Source: Bradyrhizobium liaoningense (GTDB lineage: Bacteria > Pseudomonadota > Alphaproteobacteria > Rhizobiales > Xanthobacteraceae). From it: a stretch of 64,000 bases of DNA. Positions 52,458 to 61,744 of the stretch are shown here, one piece after another. Within the stretch, counting starts at the first letter, position 1; every line of letters begins with the position of its first letter. The notes below the pieces were generated by a model. The model was not told the origin of the DNA, searched no databases, and was given only the letters and a program-made list of their open reading frames with translations. The position numbers and the translations under genes were made by a program. Location of the stretch: contig NZ_JAFCJM010000002.1 of the NCBI RefSeq assembly GCF_018130955.1, forward strand, positions 124,001 through 188,000. Reading direction: 5' to 3'.

Positions 52458-53861
52458 TCACGATGTCATCAGGCGCAGGGCCGTGATGCTGGGTGAGAAC
52501 AGAATGGCGACTCCCTTGTAACGAACGAAATCCTTGAGCCGGAGCGTCAATGCCCGCTTGCCGGCAAGCGGGACATGAAAGGTCGTCTCTGCCCTGGGCC
52601 CTTCCCGATTGCCGATCAAGGAATCCTGCGCGTTCAATCCGTTTGGAACGGTCGCGTACGCGTCGCTGAAGTCGGTCTTCTGCATCCACCGCAGCAGGGT
52701 GTAAAACTGTTCGTTGATCCGAGCGAAATAGAACAGACCGATGACACCGCGGTCCTTACCGTCATCTTGCGTGCCTTCAAGACGGGGCCCGTAAGAAAAG
52801 CCACGGCGTACGACGCGCGGGGGTCCCTTGGGGAACCGGACCTGGTTGGCAAACTTCATCGGTTGATCGCGGCAATTCACAATCCGGATGTGCGCCCCGA
52901 GCGGACATTTGATGCCGGAGGGATCGTCGCCGTACCCAAATCCGTCGTCTAGTTCAGGCTGCGGCGGCGGCCCGTCCGGAAACCTCGACAGCGGCGATCC
53001 GTGCCGCCAGCGCCCCATCAATTTGGCGGCTACCCACTCTTCGGCGAATGCCGGATCGGCGTTCGCCGGCGCCAGCGGTGCGTTGTCCTTGAGGAACTGG
53101 TTGAAAGTCGCGACGTCCTGGTAGACCCATGACAGACCGACGAACGAGCCGTCGCGGGCGAAGTCTTGCCAGATGCCTGGCCTGAGTGGCGCCGTCGGGT
53201 AGTCCTCGGTCGGATAGCCCACGACGATCTCTCGGAAGTCGACCCTCCCCGCAGCCCCGGTGTCCTGCCAGTCCACATCGGGCGCGGTAATGCCGTCGCG
53301 ATAGCCGAAGTGGAGTCGCCCGTCGGGCGGGCGGCAGCCGGAGAGCGCGCGATCATCCCAACCGTCGAGCGCCAACTCCTCCACACCTGAGCTTGCCGCA
53401 GATTGCCGAACTTCCGCGAGGCAATCGGCCTTTTGTTCAGGGTTGTCGAAGCCAATATGAATGGCGAGATCCACCTGGCTCGACTTGAACTTGCGATTCC
53501 ACCAAGTCTCCGGAGCGCTGGCGCCGAGGAAACCAAGTTGAGGGGCGATACCTCCGCCCGGCGCCTGCGTCGGGTCGACAAAGAAGATATCGAACTCCCG
53601 GCGCCCTTGCGCCACATCATGGCCGGCTCGGCCCGACATCAGCGCTTCGATGCCATTCCAACTGAACATGAAGTGAAACGTAGGACCGTCGACATCCGGT
53701 GCCATGCCCGCAGCGGCATGCGGGATCCATTGCTTTAGAAATGCTCGTGCAGACGCGGGATCGCCGAACCTGAATAGCAAAACTGCGAGCAGCGGCTTCG
53801 TGGAGCTTCGGGCAACAATCGCCTGCACATTGCCGAGATCCACCATCGCATCCGTCCGCAA
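52458..53861 (-). CDS. DyP-type haem peroxidase
   Basis: 467 aa. GxxDG motif FGYRDGITAPD, a proximal-His motif CPLGAHIRIVNCRDQP, and the DyP-like ending. Longer than the A/B types (about 300-350), closer to the C/D group. No signal peptide is visible. It lies 67 bp after the 151-aa unknown protein on the same strand, so both may act together. DyPs oxidise dyes, lignin-derived phenols or Mn. Confidence 0.88.
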   Translation of the reverse strand: MRTDAMVDLGNVQAIVARSSTKPLLAVLLFRFGDPASARAFLKQWIPHAAAGMAPDVDGPTFHFMFSWNGIEALMSGRAGHDVAQGRREFDIFFVDPTQAPGGGIAPQLGFLGASAPETWWNRKFKSSQVDLAIHIGFDNPEQKADCLAEVRQSAASSGVEELALDGWDDRALSGCRPPDGRLHFGYRDGITAPDVDWQDTGAAGRVDFREIVVGYPTEDYPTAPLRPGIWQDFARDGSFVGLSWVYQDVATFNQFLKDNAPLAPANADPAFAEEWVAAKLMGRWRHGSPLSRFPDGPPPQPELDDGFGYGDDPSGIKCPLGAHIRIVNCRDQPMKFANQVRFPKGPPRVVRRGFSYGPRLEGTQDDGKDRGVIGLFYFARINEQFYTLLRWMQKTDFSDAYATVPNGLNAQDSLIGNREGPRAETTFHVPLAGKRALTLRLKDFVRYKGVAILFSPSITALRLMTS

Positions 53862-53928
53862 GTAAGGTTGAACCGACAGCCAACCAGGCGTGGCGTTTCC
53901 GAGAGAAGCGAACCCTGCCCCGGCGAAA

Positions 53929-54384
53929 CTATGTCCCGAGCTTCGCGAGTATTTCCTCGACCGTCATGTGGTTGTAGGCCGAAAACAGCCAGCCGGATGG
54001 GTTGCCGGAGATGTCGGTCGACCCGTCGGCTGCCTTGCCCAGCGACCGGAGATTGTGGTTCTTCGAAAACTCGAAGAATGCGTTGGGATCACTGACATCA
54101 GGCAAACCGTCCGTCAGTGAGAATATTGCGGCAAACACCGGAGTCAGTTCGCGCCGGAAGAATTCGGTATACTCCTGATGCGAGCCTTCGTACTCCGTAA
54201 TGACCTGGATGTACTTGTCGTCGATGACGACGACACGCGCGAAATGCACCAGTTTCGACTTTCTCAGCGCCGCATCGATGGCGGGCTGGACCTTGTCGGC
54301 GAAGATCGCCTCCAGACCTCTCAGCTTCTGCAGGGTTTCGGCGTCTTGCTTGATGGGCAAGGTGAGATTGAGTGCGTGGGTCAC
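53929..54384 (-). CDS. Hypothetical protein next to DyP gene (151 aa)
   Basis: 151 aa, soluble, alpha/beta composition: HFARVVVIDDKYIQVITEYEGSHQEYTEFFRRELTPVFAAIFSL suggests a stress-type ferredoxin-like fold. No Cys and no signal. GGGAGATT lies about six bases before the ATG, after a T-rich promoter region. Shared strand and short gap make it a likely DyP partner, but no family is recognised. Confidence 0.6.
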   Translation of the reverse strand: MTHALNLTLPIKQDAETLQKLRGLEAIFADKVQPAIDAALRKSKLVHFARVVVIDDKYIQVITEYEGSHQEYTEFFRRELTPVFAAIFSLTDGLPDVSDPNAFFEFSKNHNLRSLGKAADGSTDISGNPSGWLFSAYNHMTVEEILAKLGT

Positions 54385-54650
54385 GGAAATCTCCCTTTTT
54401 TAGAAATACAACTACAAGTATTATCACTGTCGTTTGTCGGTGAGAAGCCGAAAACAAGTCAGGAACCTGTGATAGGGACCGACAGCGTCGGAAAGATTGT
54501 TGTTCCAGCTATGCAAAAGCGAGAATAAGGTAGAGAAATCAATCTAGGAGTTAATGCCGCGCGAGAACATCATTCTGTCGTGAAGCAATTTCTGATTGAA
54601 TCTGCGCGGTCGTCGCGTGCCATGCGAGGGGAGCTATCGTTAGCTCACGC

Positions 54651-55283
54651 TCAGCGCCGTTCGAGGTCCCCAAGATAGGCGCAGAACATGTCGGCCATGG
54701 CGTCAGCGTAGGCCTTGATCTCCGCCGGGGTTCGCTGGGATTCCGAGAAGCGTTTGCCGACTTCGGCGAGCGTCGTCTTGATGAGATCGCCGGCCAGCGT
54801 GCGGGTCGCCGTTGATGCCTTGGGTAGCGCATCTTGCATGAAGGCGCAGACGATCCTGTCCCCTGACGCCCTGGCCGCCCGAGCCTCGGGCGCGTCCCGG
54901 TAAAGCGGCGCCGCGTCGTCGAGCGCGCCGCGCATTGTGGCTTCATCACATTCCGAGCGGATGAAGGCATGGACCAGCGTCCGCAGGCGTTCCGGCGGCG
55001 GCTTGCTGACGTCCTCGAGGATGCCACGGAGCATTTCCGTGGTCTGGCGCCATTCGTCGCTCTGGAGACGGAACAGGATGGCCGCCTTGTTGGGGAAATA
55101 CTGGTACAGCGAGCCGACGCTGACGCCGGCCTTCTCGGCGACCCGGGCGGTGGTGAAACGGGTCGCGCCTTCCTTCGCCAAAACCTGAATAGCGGCCTCC
55201 AGGATCGTTGCCACGAGCTCGGTCGAGCGCGCCTGTTTGGGCTGTTTTCGCGATGCGATCTGGGGCTTTCGGCGGGTCGGCAT
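54651..55283 (-). CDS. TetR-family transcriptional regulator
   Basis: 210 aa from ATG 55283. The N-terminal HTH (about 20-65) reads RSTELVATILEAAIQVLAKEGATRFTTARVAEKAGVSVGSLYQYFPNKAAIL, typical TetR. The frame continues to 55526, but that part is the shadow of the opposite gene. Divergent from the methyltransferase gene (94 bp), with a palindrome between. Confidence 0.9.
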   Translation of the reverse strand: MPTRRKPQIASRKQPKQARSTELVATILEAAIQVLAKEGATRFTTARVAEKAGVSVGSLYQYFPNKAAILFRLQSDEWRQTTEMLRGILEDVSKPPPERLRTLVHAFIRSECDEATMRGALDDAAPLYRDAPEARAARASGDRIVCAFMQDALPKASTATRTLAGDLIKTTLAEVGKRFSESQRTPAEIKAYADAMADMFCAYLGDLERR

Positions 55284-55315
55284 GGCGCTCACGGGGAATG
55301 CGAATAGGAAATGCG

Positions 55316-55328
55316 ACGAATTATTCGT
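55316..55328. promoter_or_regulatory. Palindrome in divergent region, possible TetR operator
   Basis: ACGAAT-T-ATTCGT, perfect, between the TetR and methyltransferase starts. TetR proteins usually bind such palindromes in their own divergent promoter region. Confidence 0.45.
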
Positions 55329-55377
55329 ATTTATGGGGCGAGCGCAAGAGCGCGTTTGAACCTGGAACGGAGCCCCC

Positions 55378-56043
55378 ATGACCACCCTCACCTCGACTCC
55401 ATTGGCGCCCCTGCTCGATCGCCTGTTCGCGGATGCCGCCGCATCGTCGGGCGAACTGAATCGCTTCGTGGCCGACATTCCCAGCGCTGAGCAGGCGCGC
55501 ATGGTGCGAAGCAGGACCGAGTACATCGATCTCTACAGTCGCCTGAAGGCGTTTCCGCTGCCGGTCTCCCGCGAGACGGGCGGGCTTCTCTACATCCTGG
55601 CGCGAAGCAGCAGTGCGCAGGCCATCGTCGAGTTCGGAACCTCGTTCGGCATCTCGACGCTGCACTTGGCGGCCGCCTTGCGCGACAATGGCGGCGGCCG
55701 CTTGATCAGCACCGAATTCGAGCCGTCCAAGGTAGCGCGGGCCCGCGAGAACCTGGCCGCTGGTGGGTTCAGCGACCTCGTCGAGATCCGCGAGGGCGAC
55801 GCGCTGACCACGCTGCGCACCGGCCTCCCCGAGACGATCGACCTCGTCCTGCTCGACGGCGCCAAGGCGCTCTATCCGGACATTTTGCGCCTGCTGGAGA
55901 GCCGTTTGAAGCCGGGCGCACTCGTTGTCGCCGACAATGCCGACGACAGTCCGGAATATCTCAGCTATGTGCGCTCTGCCGCGAACGGCTATATGTCCGT
56001 ACCGTTTGCCGAAGACGTCGAACTGTCGATGCGCACGCGCTGA
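55378..56043 (+). CDS. Class I SAM-dependent O-methyltransferase
   Basis: 221 aa. SAM-binding VEFGTSFGISTLHLAAALRDNGGGRLISTEFE, acidic DLVLLDGAKALYPDI and LVVADNADD motifs, as in the catechol/caffeoyl O-methyltransferase-like family 3. Divergent from a TetR gene that probably represses it. Substrate unknown. Confidence 0.88.
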   Translation: MTTLTSTPLAPLLDRLFADAAASSGELNRFVADIPSAEQARMVRSRTEYIDLYSRLKAFPLPVSRETGGLLYILARSSSAQAIVEFGTSFGISTLHLAAALRDNGGGRLISTEFEPSKVARARENLAAGGFSDLVEIREGDALTTLRTGLPETIDLVLLDGAKALYPDILRLLESRLKPGALVVADNADDSPEYLSYVRSAANGYMSVPFAEDVELSMRTR

Positions 56044-56052
56044 ACCCCTGCC

Positions 56053-56880
56053 TCAGCGCAGCGGCAGCAGGTCGAGCTGGCTTTGCGCCTTCTTGACGGC
56101 TGCCGCGAACCATCGCTGTTGCGGCGCCTCTCTGGCGAAACACTTTGTGTGCGCGGCCATCGCCTCGTCTTCGTGCTTGAGATCGCCCCGCGGGTCCTTC
56201 TTGTCGACGGGCTTTGCCATCATCTGCTTGTAGACCTTTTCGCAGGCCGGGATCGGTTCCGTCTTCAACGCATCGCGCGCGGCGACGTAGAAGACCTTCT
56301 CGCCCTGGATCACGACGACGCCGATTTCGTCGGGGTTGCCCTTCAGGTCGCCATTGCCGCGGACGCCCAGCACCGCAACGGCGGCGGTTGCGGCTGCAGG
56401 CTTCGTGATCGGCAGGTCGGCATACTTGGCAAAGGCGGAATCGTAGATCGCCCAATAGTAAAACTCGCTGGATTTGAGCGCCGCGTCGATCGCCTGCGGC
56501 AGGCCGTCCTCGCGACGTTGGCGCAGCCACTGCTTGAGCAGCGAGGTCGTCGTCACCACGACGCGGGTCTTGTCGCCTTCCGAGGCGAAAGCGAGCCCGT
56601 CGAGATGGCCGAACCCAGAGTCCCGCTTGTCGAGCGTATCGACGTTGGACGCGGCGTCGGCCGGCATCCCCTTGATCGACACCGGCCCGGTCACGGCACG
56701 CAGGGCGGTCGCGAGCTGTTCGAGCGCCGCGGTGTGCTGCCTGGAGCTCTCCTCGTTAGTCTCGGACTTCGAGAACTTTGCGATGTAGCGGTCGCGCATC
56801 TCCAGGTAATGCTGCTCGGGCGAGGCTGCGTTGGCCGTCGTGGCAAAGGCGAGCAGGAGCAGTGCGGCGAGCCATTTCAT
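56053..56880 (-). CDS. Secreted hypothetical protein (275 aa)
   Basis: 275 aa. Sec signal MKWLAALLLLAFATTANAA with ANA-A cleavage. The mature part has mixed helices and strands, two Cys (PACEKV, TKCFAREA) that could bridge, and no known motif. An upstream ATG (56934) adds 18 polar residues. It converges on the methyltransferase gene. Unknown role. Confidence 0.6.
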   Translation of the reverse strand: MKWLAALLLLAFATTANAASPEQHYLEMRDRYIAKFSKSETNEESSRQHTAALEQLATALRAVTGPVSIKGMPADAASNVDTLDKRDSGFGHLDGLAFASEGDKTRVVVTTTSLLKQWLRQRREDGLPQAIDAALKSSEFYYWAIYDSAFAKYADLPITKPAAATAAVAVLGVRGNGDLKGNPDEIGVVVIQGEKVFYVAARDALKTEPIPACEKVYKQMMAKPVDKKDPRGDLKHEDEAMAAHTKCFAREAPQQRWFAAAVKKAQSQLDLLPLR

Positions 56881-56981
56881 CGCGAGGTCCGGAAGGTCAG
56901 ATATATCTGACGGGTTTGTGCGCTGGCCGCGCAAGAAGGTTCATGGCGCCGAGCTCCTTCACCCTGCCCTGACTTGCGTAT

Positions 56982-58322
56982 TCAGCGCGCCCTGGAGTTT
57001 GGTGCGGCGAGCGCGGCCCTACGATCATGAATCAGGTTCTCCAGGCGATGGGCGGCAACGTTCAGCGTGGCCGCGTCGAGCTTGGATTCATCTTCGTCCG
57101 CGCGGGCGCGCTGTGCGGACAAGACTTCGTCGATCTGATCGGCGATCTGCAGCAATTCCGCTTCATTTTCTGCGTGCCGTATTCTTCGTCCCAGCGCATA
57201 GAGTGAATCCAGCGCCGGTTCCCTTGGCTTCAATTCGCCAGTTCGCAGAAACTTCCAGGCCGCCGCAACGACTGTGGCAAGGGCGCCAAGCGCCATTGGT
57301 GCCAGAAAAATGGCGTTACTCCATTTGTCCAGGAAGGACACTTGGCTGCCGTTGTAGAACTCCGCGGCGCCCGGATGCACCGGGAGATAGGCGCCGGCAT
57401 CGGTATCTGGCGCCTTGAACTGTGCCAGCACCGGAAACTCGGCGAGGACGTCTCTACGCGCGCTCGTAATGGCTTGCGTGAAGCCGGCGATCATATCGTT
57501 GTCCAGGCTCTTCTTGCCGACGATGTAGAAGGAAACCTTCAGCGTGGTGACGTCATCCGCGGGAACGGGGGGCGATCCGCGCAGGGTTCCCTTCGGAATG
57601 TCGAAGCTCTCGTAGGCCCGCTCCGTCTCGGCAATCGCGCCGGCGTTCTCGATCGGAAGCAGCACCGGAGCGCTCTTCGGGCTCTGCGGGAATAGGCCTC
57701 GCACGAGCGATACGTATTTTTCGCTCAGCGGCACCACGAAGAGGACGGCGCGGATCTCCTTGGTTTCGAGCGCACGGCGGACCTGGTCGACCGCAATACT
57801 CTTGAAAGCAGTGTTGGCGCGGTCAAGGTCATATGCCTTGGTCAATGCGCTGACGATCTTCTGATTGGTCTCGCCCGCAACCACCCCCACTGTCGTGCGC
57901 TTCAAGCCAGCCATGTCAGTGATCGCAGATCCCGGTGGTACAACCAGCAGCGCGACGGCCTCAGCCAGCACGACGATGGCTTGCGCCTGGGAAAGGTCGC
58001 CGACATCTCCGCGGACGACGGCAAGGTCCGTCTTGCCGGACGAGAACGCTTCTGCGGATTCAATTGCGCCTGACGTTTCCACCACTTGCAGCCGGACCGG
58101 GGCGTTGCTGACGACGAGCCTGCTCGCGAGCGCCGATACGATTCTGGGAGCGTCGCCATCCAGCGATCCGACCGCGATCGACAGCGTCACAGGCCGGACG
58201 TACCAGCGGTACGCGAACAGGCTTGCGCCTCCGGCCAGCGTTGCCAGTGCCAGTACGACGATGATGCGAAGCCAACTCGGCAGCCTCGCGCTATCAATGC
58301 GAAGTCTCGACAGGTCATCCAT
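56982..58322 (-). CDS. TAXI-type TRAP substrate-binding-like membrane protein
   Basis: 446 aa. An N-terminal membrane anchor (about 18-40), a TAXI/NMT1-like binding domain (about 48-335; TLSIAVGSLDGDAPRIVSALASRL, TDLAVVRGDVGDLS), then a second membrane span (about 340-360) and a cytoplasmic helical tail. No TRAP permease is adjacent, so it may sense rather than import. The double-span layout differs from the soluble TAXI proteins. Confidence 0.75.
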   Translation of the reverse strand: MDDLSRLRIDSARLPSWLRIIVVLALATLAGGASLFAYRWYVRPVTLSIAVGSLDGDAPRIVSALASRLVVSNAPVRLQVVETSGAIESAEAFSSGKTDLAVVRGDVGDLSQAQAIVVLAEAVALLVVPPGSAITDMAGLKRTTVGVVAGETNQKIVSALTKAYDLDRANTAFKSIAVDQVRRALETKEIRAVLFVVPLSEKYVSLVRGLFPQSPKSAPVLLPIENAGAIAETERAYESFDIPKGTLRGSPPVPADDVTTLKVSFYIVGKKSLDNDMIAGFTQAITSARRDVLAEFPVLAQFKAPDTDAGAYLPVHPGAAEFYNGSQVSFLDKWSNAIFLAPMALGALATVVAAAWKFLRTGELKPREPALDSLYALGRRIRHAENEAELLQIADQIDEVLSAQRARADEDESKLDAATLNVAAHRLENLIHDRRAALAAPNSRAR

Positions 58323-58473
58323 AGCGCCTGTTGCCTTTCGCCCAACGGGAGACCTTGCAGTTTCCCGTGCCGATTGCTCGCATCCTTCAGTTCGCCGGGC
58401 CCTTGATCCAGATCAACGCCCGCATGTCACAAGGTGACCACGTCAGCGTTGCGGACAGGAGCGACGGCCGGAC

Positions 58474-59457
58474 CTACGGCCAGTCGGCAAAATTCAGCAT
58501 CGGTCGCGACCGTCCGCTCCGGATGCGCGCGGCGACGCGCTTGCGCCATGCGCCCGGTGCCTCGCCCGTATGCTTGCGGAAGAAGCGGCTGAAATAGGCG
58601 GTGTCCTTGAAGCCCAGCGCGAAGGCGATCTGCTTCACCGTCGCCGTGCCCGCCTCCAGCCGGGTCGCGGCTTCCTTGACCACGCGCTGCTGGATCAGCG
58701 CGCTCGGCGAGCGCTTCAGTTCGCGGCTGCACAGCGCGTGCAGGCGATCCGGTGTCATGCCGAGCAGGCCGGCATAGTCGGCCACCCGCAATTGCTGGTG
58801 ATAGCGCTCCTCGAGCAGGCGGCGGAAGCGACTGAGGATCTCGGCGCTGCTGCCCTCCTCCTGCGGCTCGCTGTCGGAGGCGAACAGACGCCAGAAACGC
58901 AGCACGCAGAGCGTCAGCTCGGCCGACATGATCGAGGCCGCGCCATTGCGCGCCGGCGCCGCGATCTCGCTGGCGATGGCCGCGATCGAGCGCGACACCG
59001 CGGTGACGAGGTCGGGCTCGACCGGGAGCGCGAGGATTCCGCGCGCGCCGTCGAGGGCCAGATAGGCCGGCTCGGCCGAAGGCGGCAGATAGCGATGCCA
59101 CGCGCCCGGCCGCAGGCGGAGCAGCGCGGCTGGCGAACCCGCCGCCAGGTCCAGATGCGCGGCACATTCCGGCGGCAGCCAGACGAGCGCTGGACCCGAA
59201 AGGGCGACGGTCTCGCCCTCGCCCGAGACCTCTGCGGCGCCGCCACTGTGCAGGCAGAGCAGGTGGATGAAGGGGCGTGCCGCCCGCGAGGCCAGCGACC
59301 AGCGCCGCGCCTCGTAGTGTGACGCGATGATTTCGGCGCCGATCGCGGCGGGCCCGCCGATCCGGACGACCATCGGACCCCGACCCGCCCCCGCGACCCC
59401 TCGACGCATTTGGGCCGGTTCGCCAGAATCGTCCAACCAATCGCCAGAATTATCCAT
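58474..59457 (-). CDS. AraC-family transcriptional regulator
   Basis: 327 aa from ATG 59457. The C-terminal double HTH (about 225-325) has RLEAGTATVKQIAFALGFKDTAYFSRFFRKHTGEAPGAWRKR; the N-terminal half is an AraC-type ligand/cupin domain (VALSGPALVWLPPECAAHLDLAAGS). Longer starts upstream are TTG without ribosome-binding site. Divergent from the ABC importer operon; likely its regulator. Confidence 0.85.
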   Translation of the reverse strand: MDNSGDWLDDSGEPAQMRRGVAGAGRGPMVVRIGGPAAIGAEIIASHYEARRWSLASRAARPFIHLLCLHSGGAAEVSGEGETVALSGPALVWLPPECAAHLDLAAGSPAALLRLRPGAWHRYLPPSAEPAYLALDGARGILALPVEPDLVTAVSRSIAAIASEIAAPARNGAASIMSAELTLCVLRFWRLFASDSEPQEEGSSAEILSRFRRLLEERYHQQLRVADYAGLLGMTPDRLHALCSRELKRSPSALIQQRVVKEAATRLEAGTATVKQIAFALGFKDTAYFSRFFRKHTGEAPGAWRKRVAARIRSGRSRPMLNFADWP

Positions 59458-59578
59458 TGCGCGAGCAAAGCCGAGGGTGCTTGCTAGGTCAAGTCCGGCC
59501 ACGGCGGTGCGCAAGCCCGCTGAAAGATGCCGGGACCGGCAGGAAACGCCCTGTATTCAATTCGGAGGGAGGATCGAC

Positions 59579-60799
59579 ATGATTTCGGCGAACCGTCGAA
59601 CGTTGCTGCGCATCATGAGTCTTGTGGCTGCAGCCGCTGCACTCGGAAGCTTCACATTCGCGGCCGAGGCACAGGAGAAGATCCGCATCGGCTACGCGAT
59701 TTCGAAGACCGGCCCCTATGCCGGCGGCGCCAGCATCACCACGCTGCCCAATTACGAATTGTGGGTGAAGGACGTGAATGCAGCTGGCGGCATCAAGGTC
59801 GGCGACAAGAAGCTGCCGATCGAGGTCGTCGAGTATGACGACCGCAGCAGCTCCGAAGAGGCGGTGAAGGCGATCGAGCGCCTCGCCAACCAGGACAAGG
59901 TCGATTTCATCCTCTCGCCCTGGGGCACCGGCCTCAATCTGGCCGTCGGTCCGACCCTGAACCGGCTCGGCTACCCCCACCTCGCCGTCACCTCGGTCAC
60001 CGACAAGGCGCCGGAGCTGGCGAAACGCTGGTCGAATGCCACGTTCTGGCTCGGCACGTCAGCGCAGATCTCCGAGGCGCTCGCCGGGTTGCTCGGCAAG
60101 CTGAAGAGTGAAGGCAAGATCGGTGGCAACATCGCCATGGTGAGCGTCGCCGACCAGTTCGGCATCGAGCTTTCGGCCGCCGGCCGCGAGGCCTTCAAGA
60201 AGGCCGGCTTCACGCTCGCTTACGACAAGACCTATCCGATGGGGTCGCAGGACCTTCAGCCGCTGCTGAATGACGCGATCGCCGCCAAGCCCGACGCGTT
60301 CATCGCCTTCAGCTATCCGCCGGATACCATCGCGCTCACCGAGCAGGCGCAGCTCCTCAAGTTCAATCCAAAGATCTTCTATGTCGGCGTCGGCACCGCC
60401 TTCCCGCTCTACAAGGGCAAGTTCGCCGCCAACAGCGACGGCGTGATGGGGATCGGCGGCTGGAACGCGGACTCACCGCAACTGAAGGACTACCTCGCCC
60501 GCCACAAGGCGGCGACCGGCAAGGAGCCGGATCGCTGGGCGAGCTCGATCACCTATGCGAGCCTCCAGGTGCTGCAGCAGGCGATCGAGAAGGTCGGCAA
60601 GCTCGACCGCGCGGCTGTTGCGGCCGAGATCCGCTCCGGCACGTTCGACACCGTCATCGGCAAGGTGAAGCTGAAGGACGGCCTGCTCCAAGAGGTCTGG
60701 AGCGTCGGCCAGTGGCAGAACGGCGAGTTCTATGCGCTCGCGCCGACGTCGCTGCCGGGGGCGCGCGCGCCCGTCGTGCCGAAGCCGCAGTGGCAGTGA
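59579..60799 (+). CDS. Branched-chain-type ABC substrate-binding protein
   Basis: 406 aa. GGAGGGAGGAT lies before ATG 59579. Signal (MISANRRTLLRIMSLVAAAAALGSFTFAAEA), with twin Arg possibly weakly Tat-like. Periplasmic-binding fold type I: IRIGYAISKTGPYAGGA, VEYDDRSSSEEAVKAIERLANQDKVDFILSPWGTGLNLAV. Related to LivK/amide binding proteins; ligand unknown. First gene of the importer. Confidence 0.92.
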   Translation: MISANRRTLLRIMSLVAAAAALGSFTFAAEAQEKIRIGYAISKTGPYAGGASITTLPNYELWVKDVNAAGGIKVGDKKLPIEVVEYDDRSSSEEAVKAIERLANQDKVDFILSPWGTGLNLAVGPTLNRLGYPHLAVTSVTDKAPELAKRWSNATFWLGTSAQISEALAGLLGKLKSEGKIGGNIAMVSVADQFGIELSAAGREAFKKAGFTLAYDKTYPMGSQDLQPLLNDAIAAKPDAFIAFSYPPDTIALTEQAQLLKFNPKIFYVGVGTAFPLYKGKFAANSDGVMGIGGWNADSPQLKDYLARHKAATGKEPDRWASSITYASLQVLQQAIEKVGKLDRAAVAAEIRSGTFDTVIGKVKLKDGLLQEVWSVGQWQNGEFYALAPTSLPGARAPVVPKPQWQ

Positions 60800-60868
60800 G
60801 GCTCGTCCGGTGTGCGGGCGCTCGCAGTTGAGCGCCTGCACGCCGCGCGGCCCGTGGGACACCGGTTC

Positions 60869-61744
60869 ATGTTGCTGTTCGATATTGCCCTGCCCGGCCT
60901 CGTGCTGGGAGGCATGTACGCCCTCATCGCGCTCGGCCTGACGCTGCAATACGGCGTCGCGCGCATCATGAACCTCTCCTATGGCGAGTCGCTCGTCGCG
61001 GCCGCCTTCGGGGCGCTGTCGCTCTACACCGGGCTCGGATTGAGCCCGCTGATGGCGCTGTTGCTCGCCGTTCCCTGCGCGGTCCTGATCAACTGGCTGC
61101 TCTACCGCTTCCTGCTCGAACGACTGATGCGTCGCGGCAAGGACAGGGGCGCGCAGGAGATCGACAGCATCCTCGTCACCTTCGGCGTACTGTTCGTCAT
61201 CCAGGGCATCATGCTGATCGCCTTTGGCGGTCAGTATTACAGTTACAGCTACCTCTCCATTCCCGTCGTCGTGCTGGGCACGACGCTGGCCGTCAACCGG
61301 CTGGTTGCACTACTGTTCGCGGCCGCGATCGGCATCGCCGTCTATCTGGCGCTGACGCGCACCCGCGTCGGAACCGCGGTCCGCGCCGTTGCGGTCGACG
61401 CCAATGCCGCGCGTCTCGTCGGCATCGACGTTGCAGCGATGTCGGGCCTGACCTTTGCCTTTGGCGGCGGCCTCGTCGCCATCGGCGGCGTGCTCATCAG
61501 CATGTTCCTGACGTTCAATGCCTCGATGGGCGTGATCTTCACCATGAAGGCGCTCGTCGTCGTGATCATGGGCGGGGTCGGGAATGTCCTGGGCGCGCTC
61601 GTCGCCGGGCTGATGCTCGGCGTGGTCGAGACCGCGGTGGCGCGGCTCGTCGATCCCGGCCTGACGCTTGCGGCCACCTATGCGCTGTTCCTGGGCGTCC
61701 TGCTCATCAAGCCGACCGGCCTGTTCGGAAGGGCGGCATCGTGA
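60869..61744 (+). CDS. ABC permease (LivH-like)
   Basis: 291 aa from ATG 60869. About eight spans, LivH start MLLFDIALPGLVLGGMYALIALGLTLQYGVARIMNLSYGE and late VVVIMGGVGNVLGALVAGLMLGVVETAV. Its stop overlaps the next start (TGATG). Confidence 0.92.
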   Translation: MLLFDIALPGLVLGGMYALIALGLTLQYGVARIMNLSYGESLVAAAFGALSLYTGLGLSPLMALLLAVPCAVLINWLLYRFLLERLMRRGKDRGAQEIDSILVTFGVLFVIQGIMLIAFGGQYYSYSYLSIPVVVLGTTLAVNRLVALLFAAAIGIAVYLALTRTRVGTAVRAVAVDANAARLVGIDVAAMSGLTFAFGGGLVAIGGVLISMFLTFNASMGVIFTMKALVVVIMGGVGNVLGALVAGLMLGVVETAVARLVDPGLTLAATYALFLGVLLIKPTGLFGRAAS

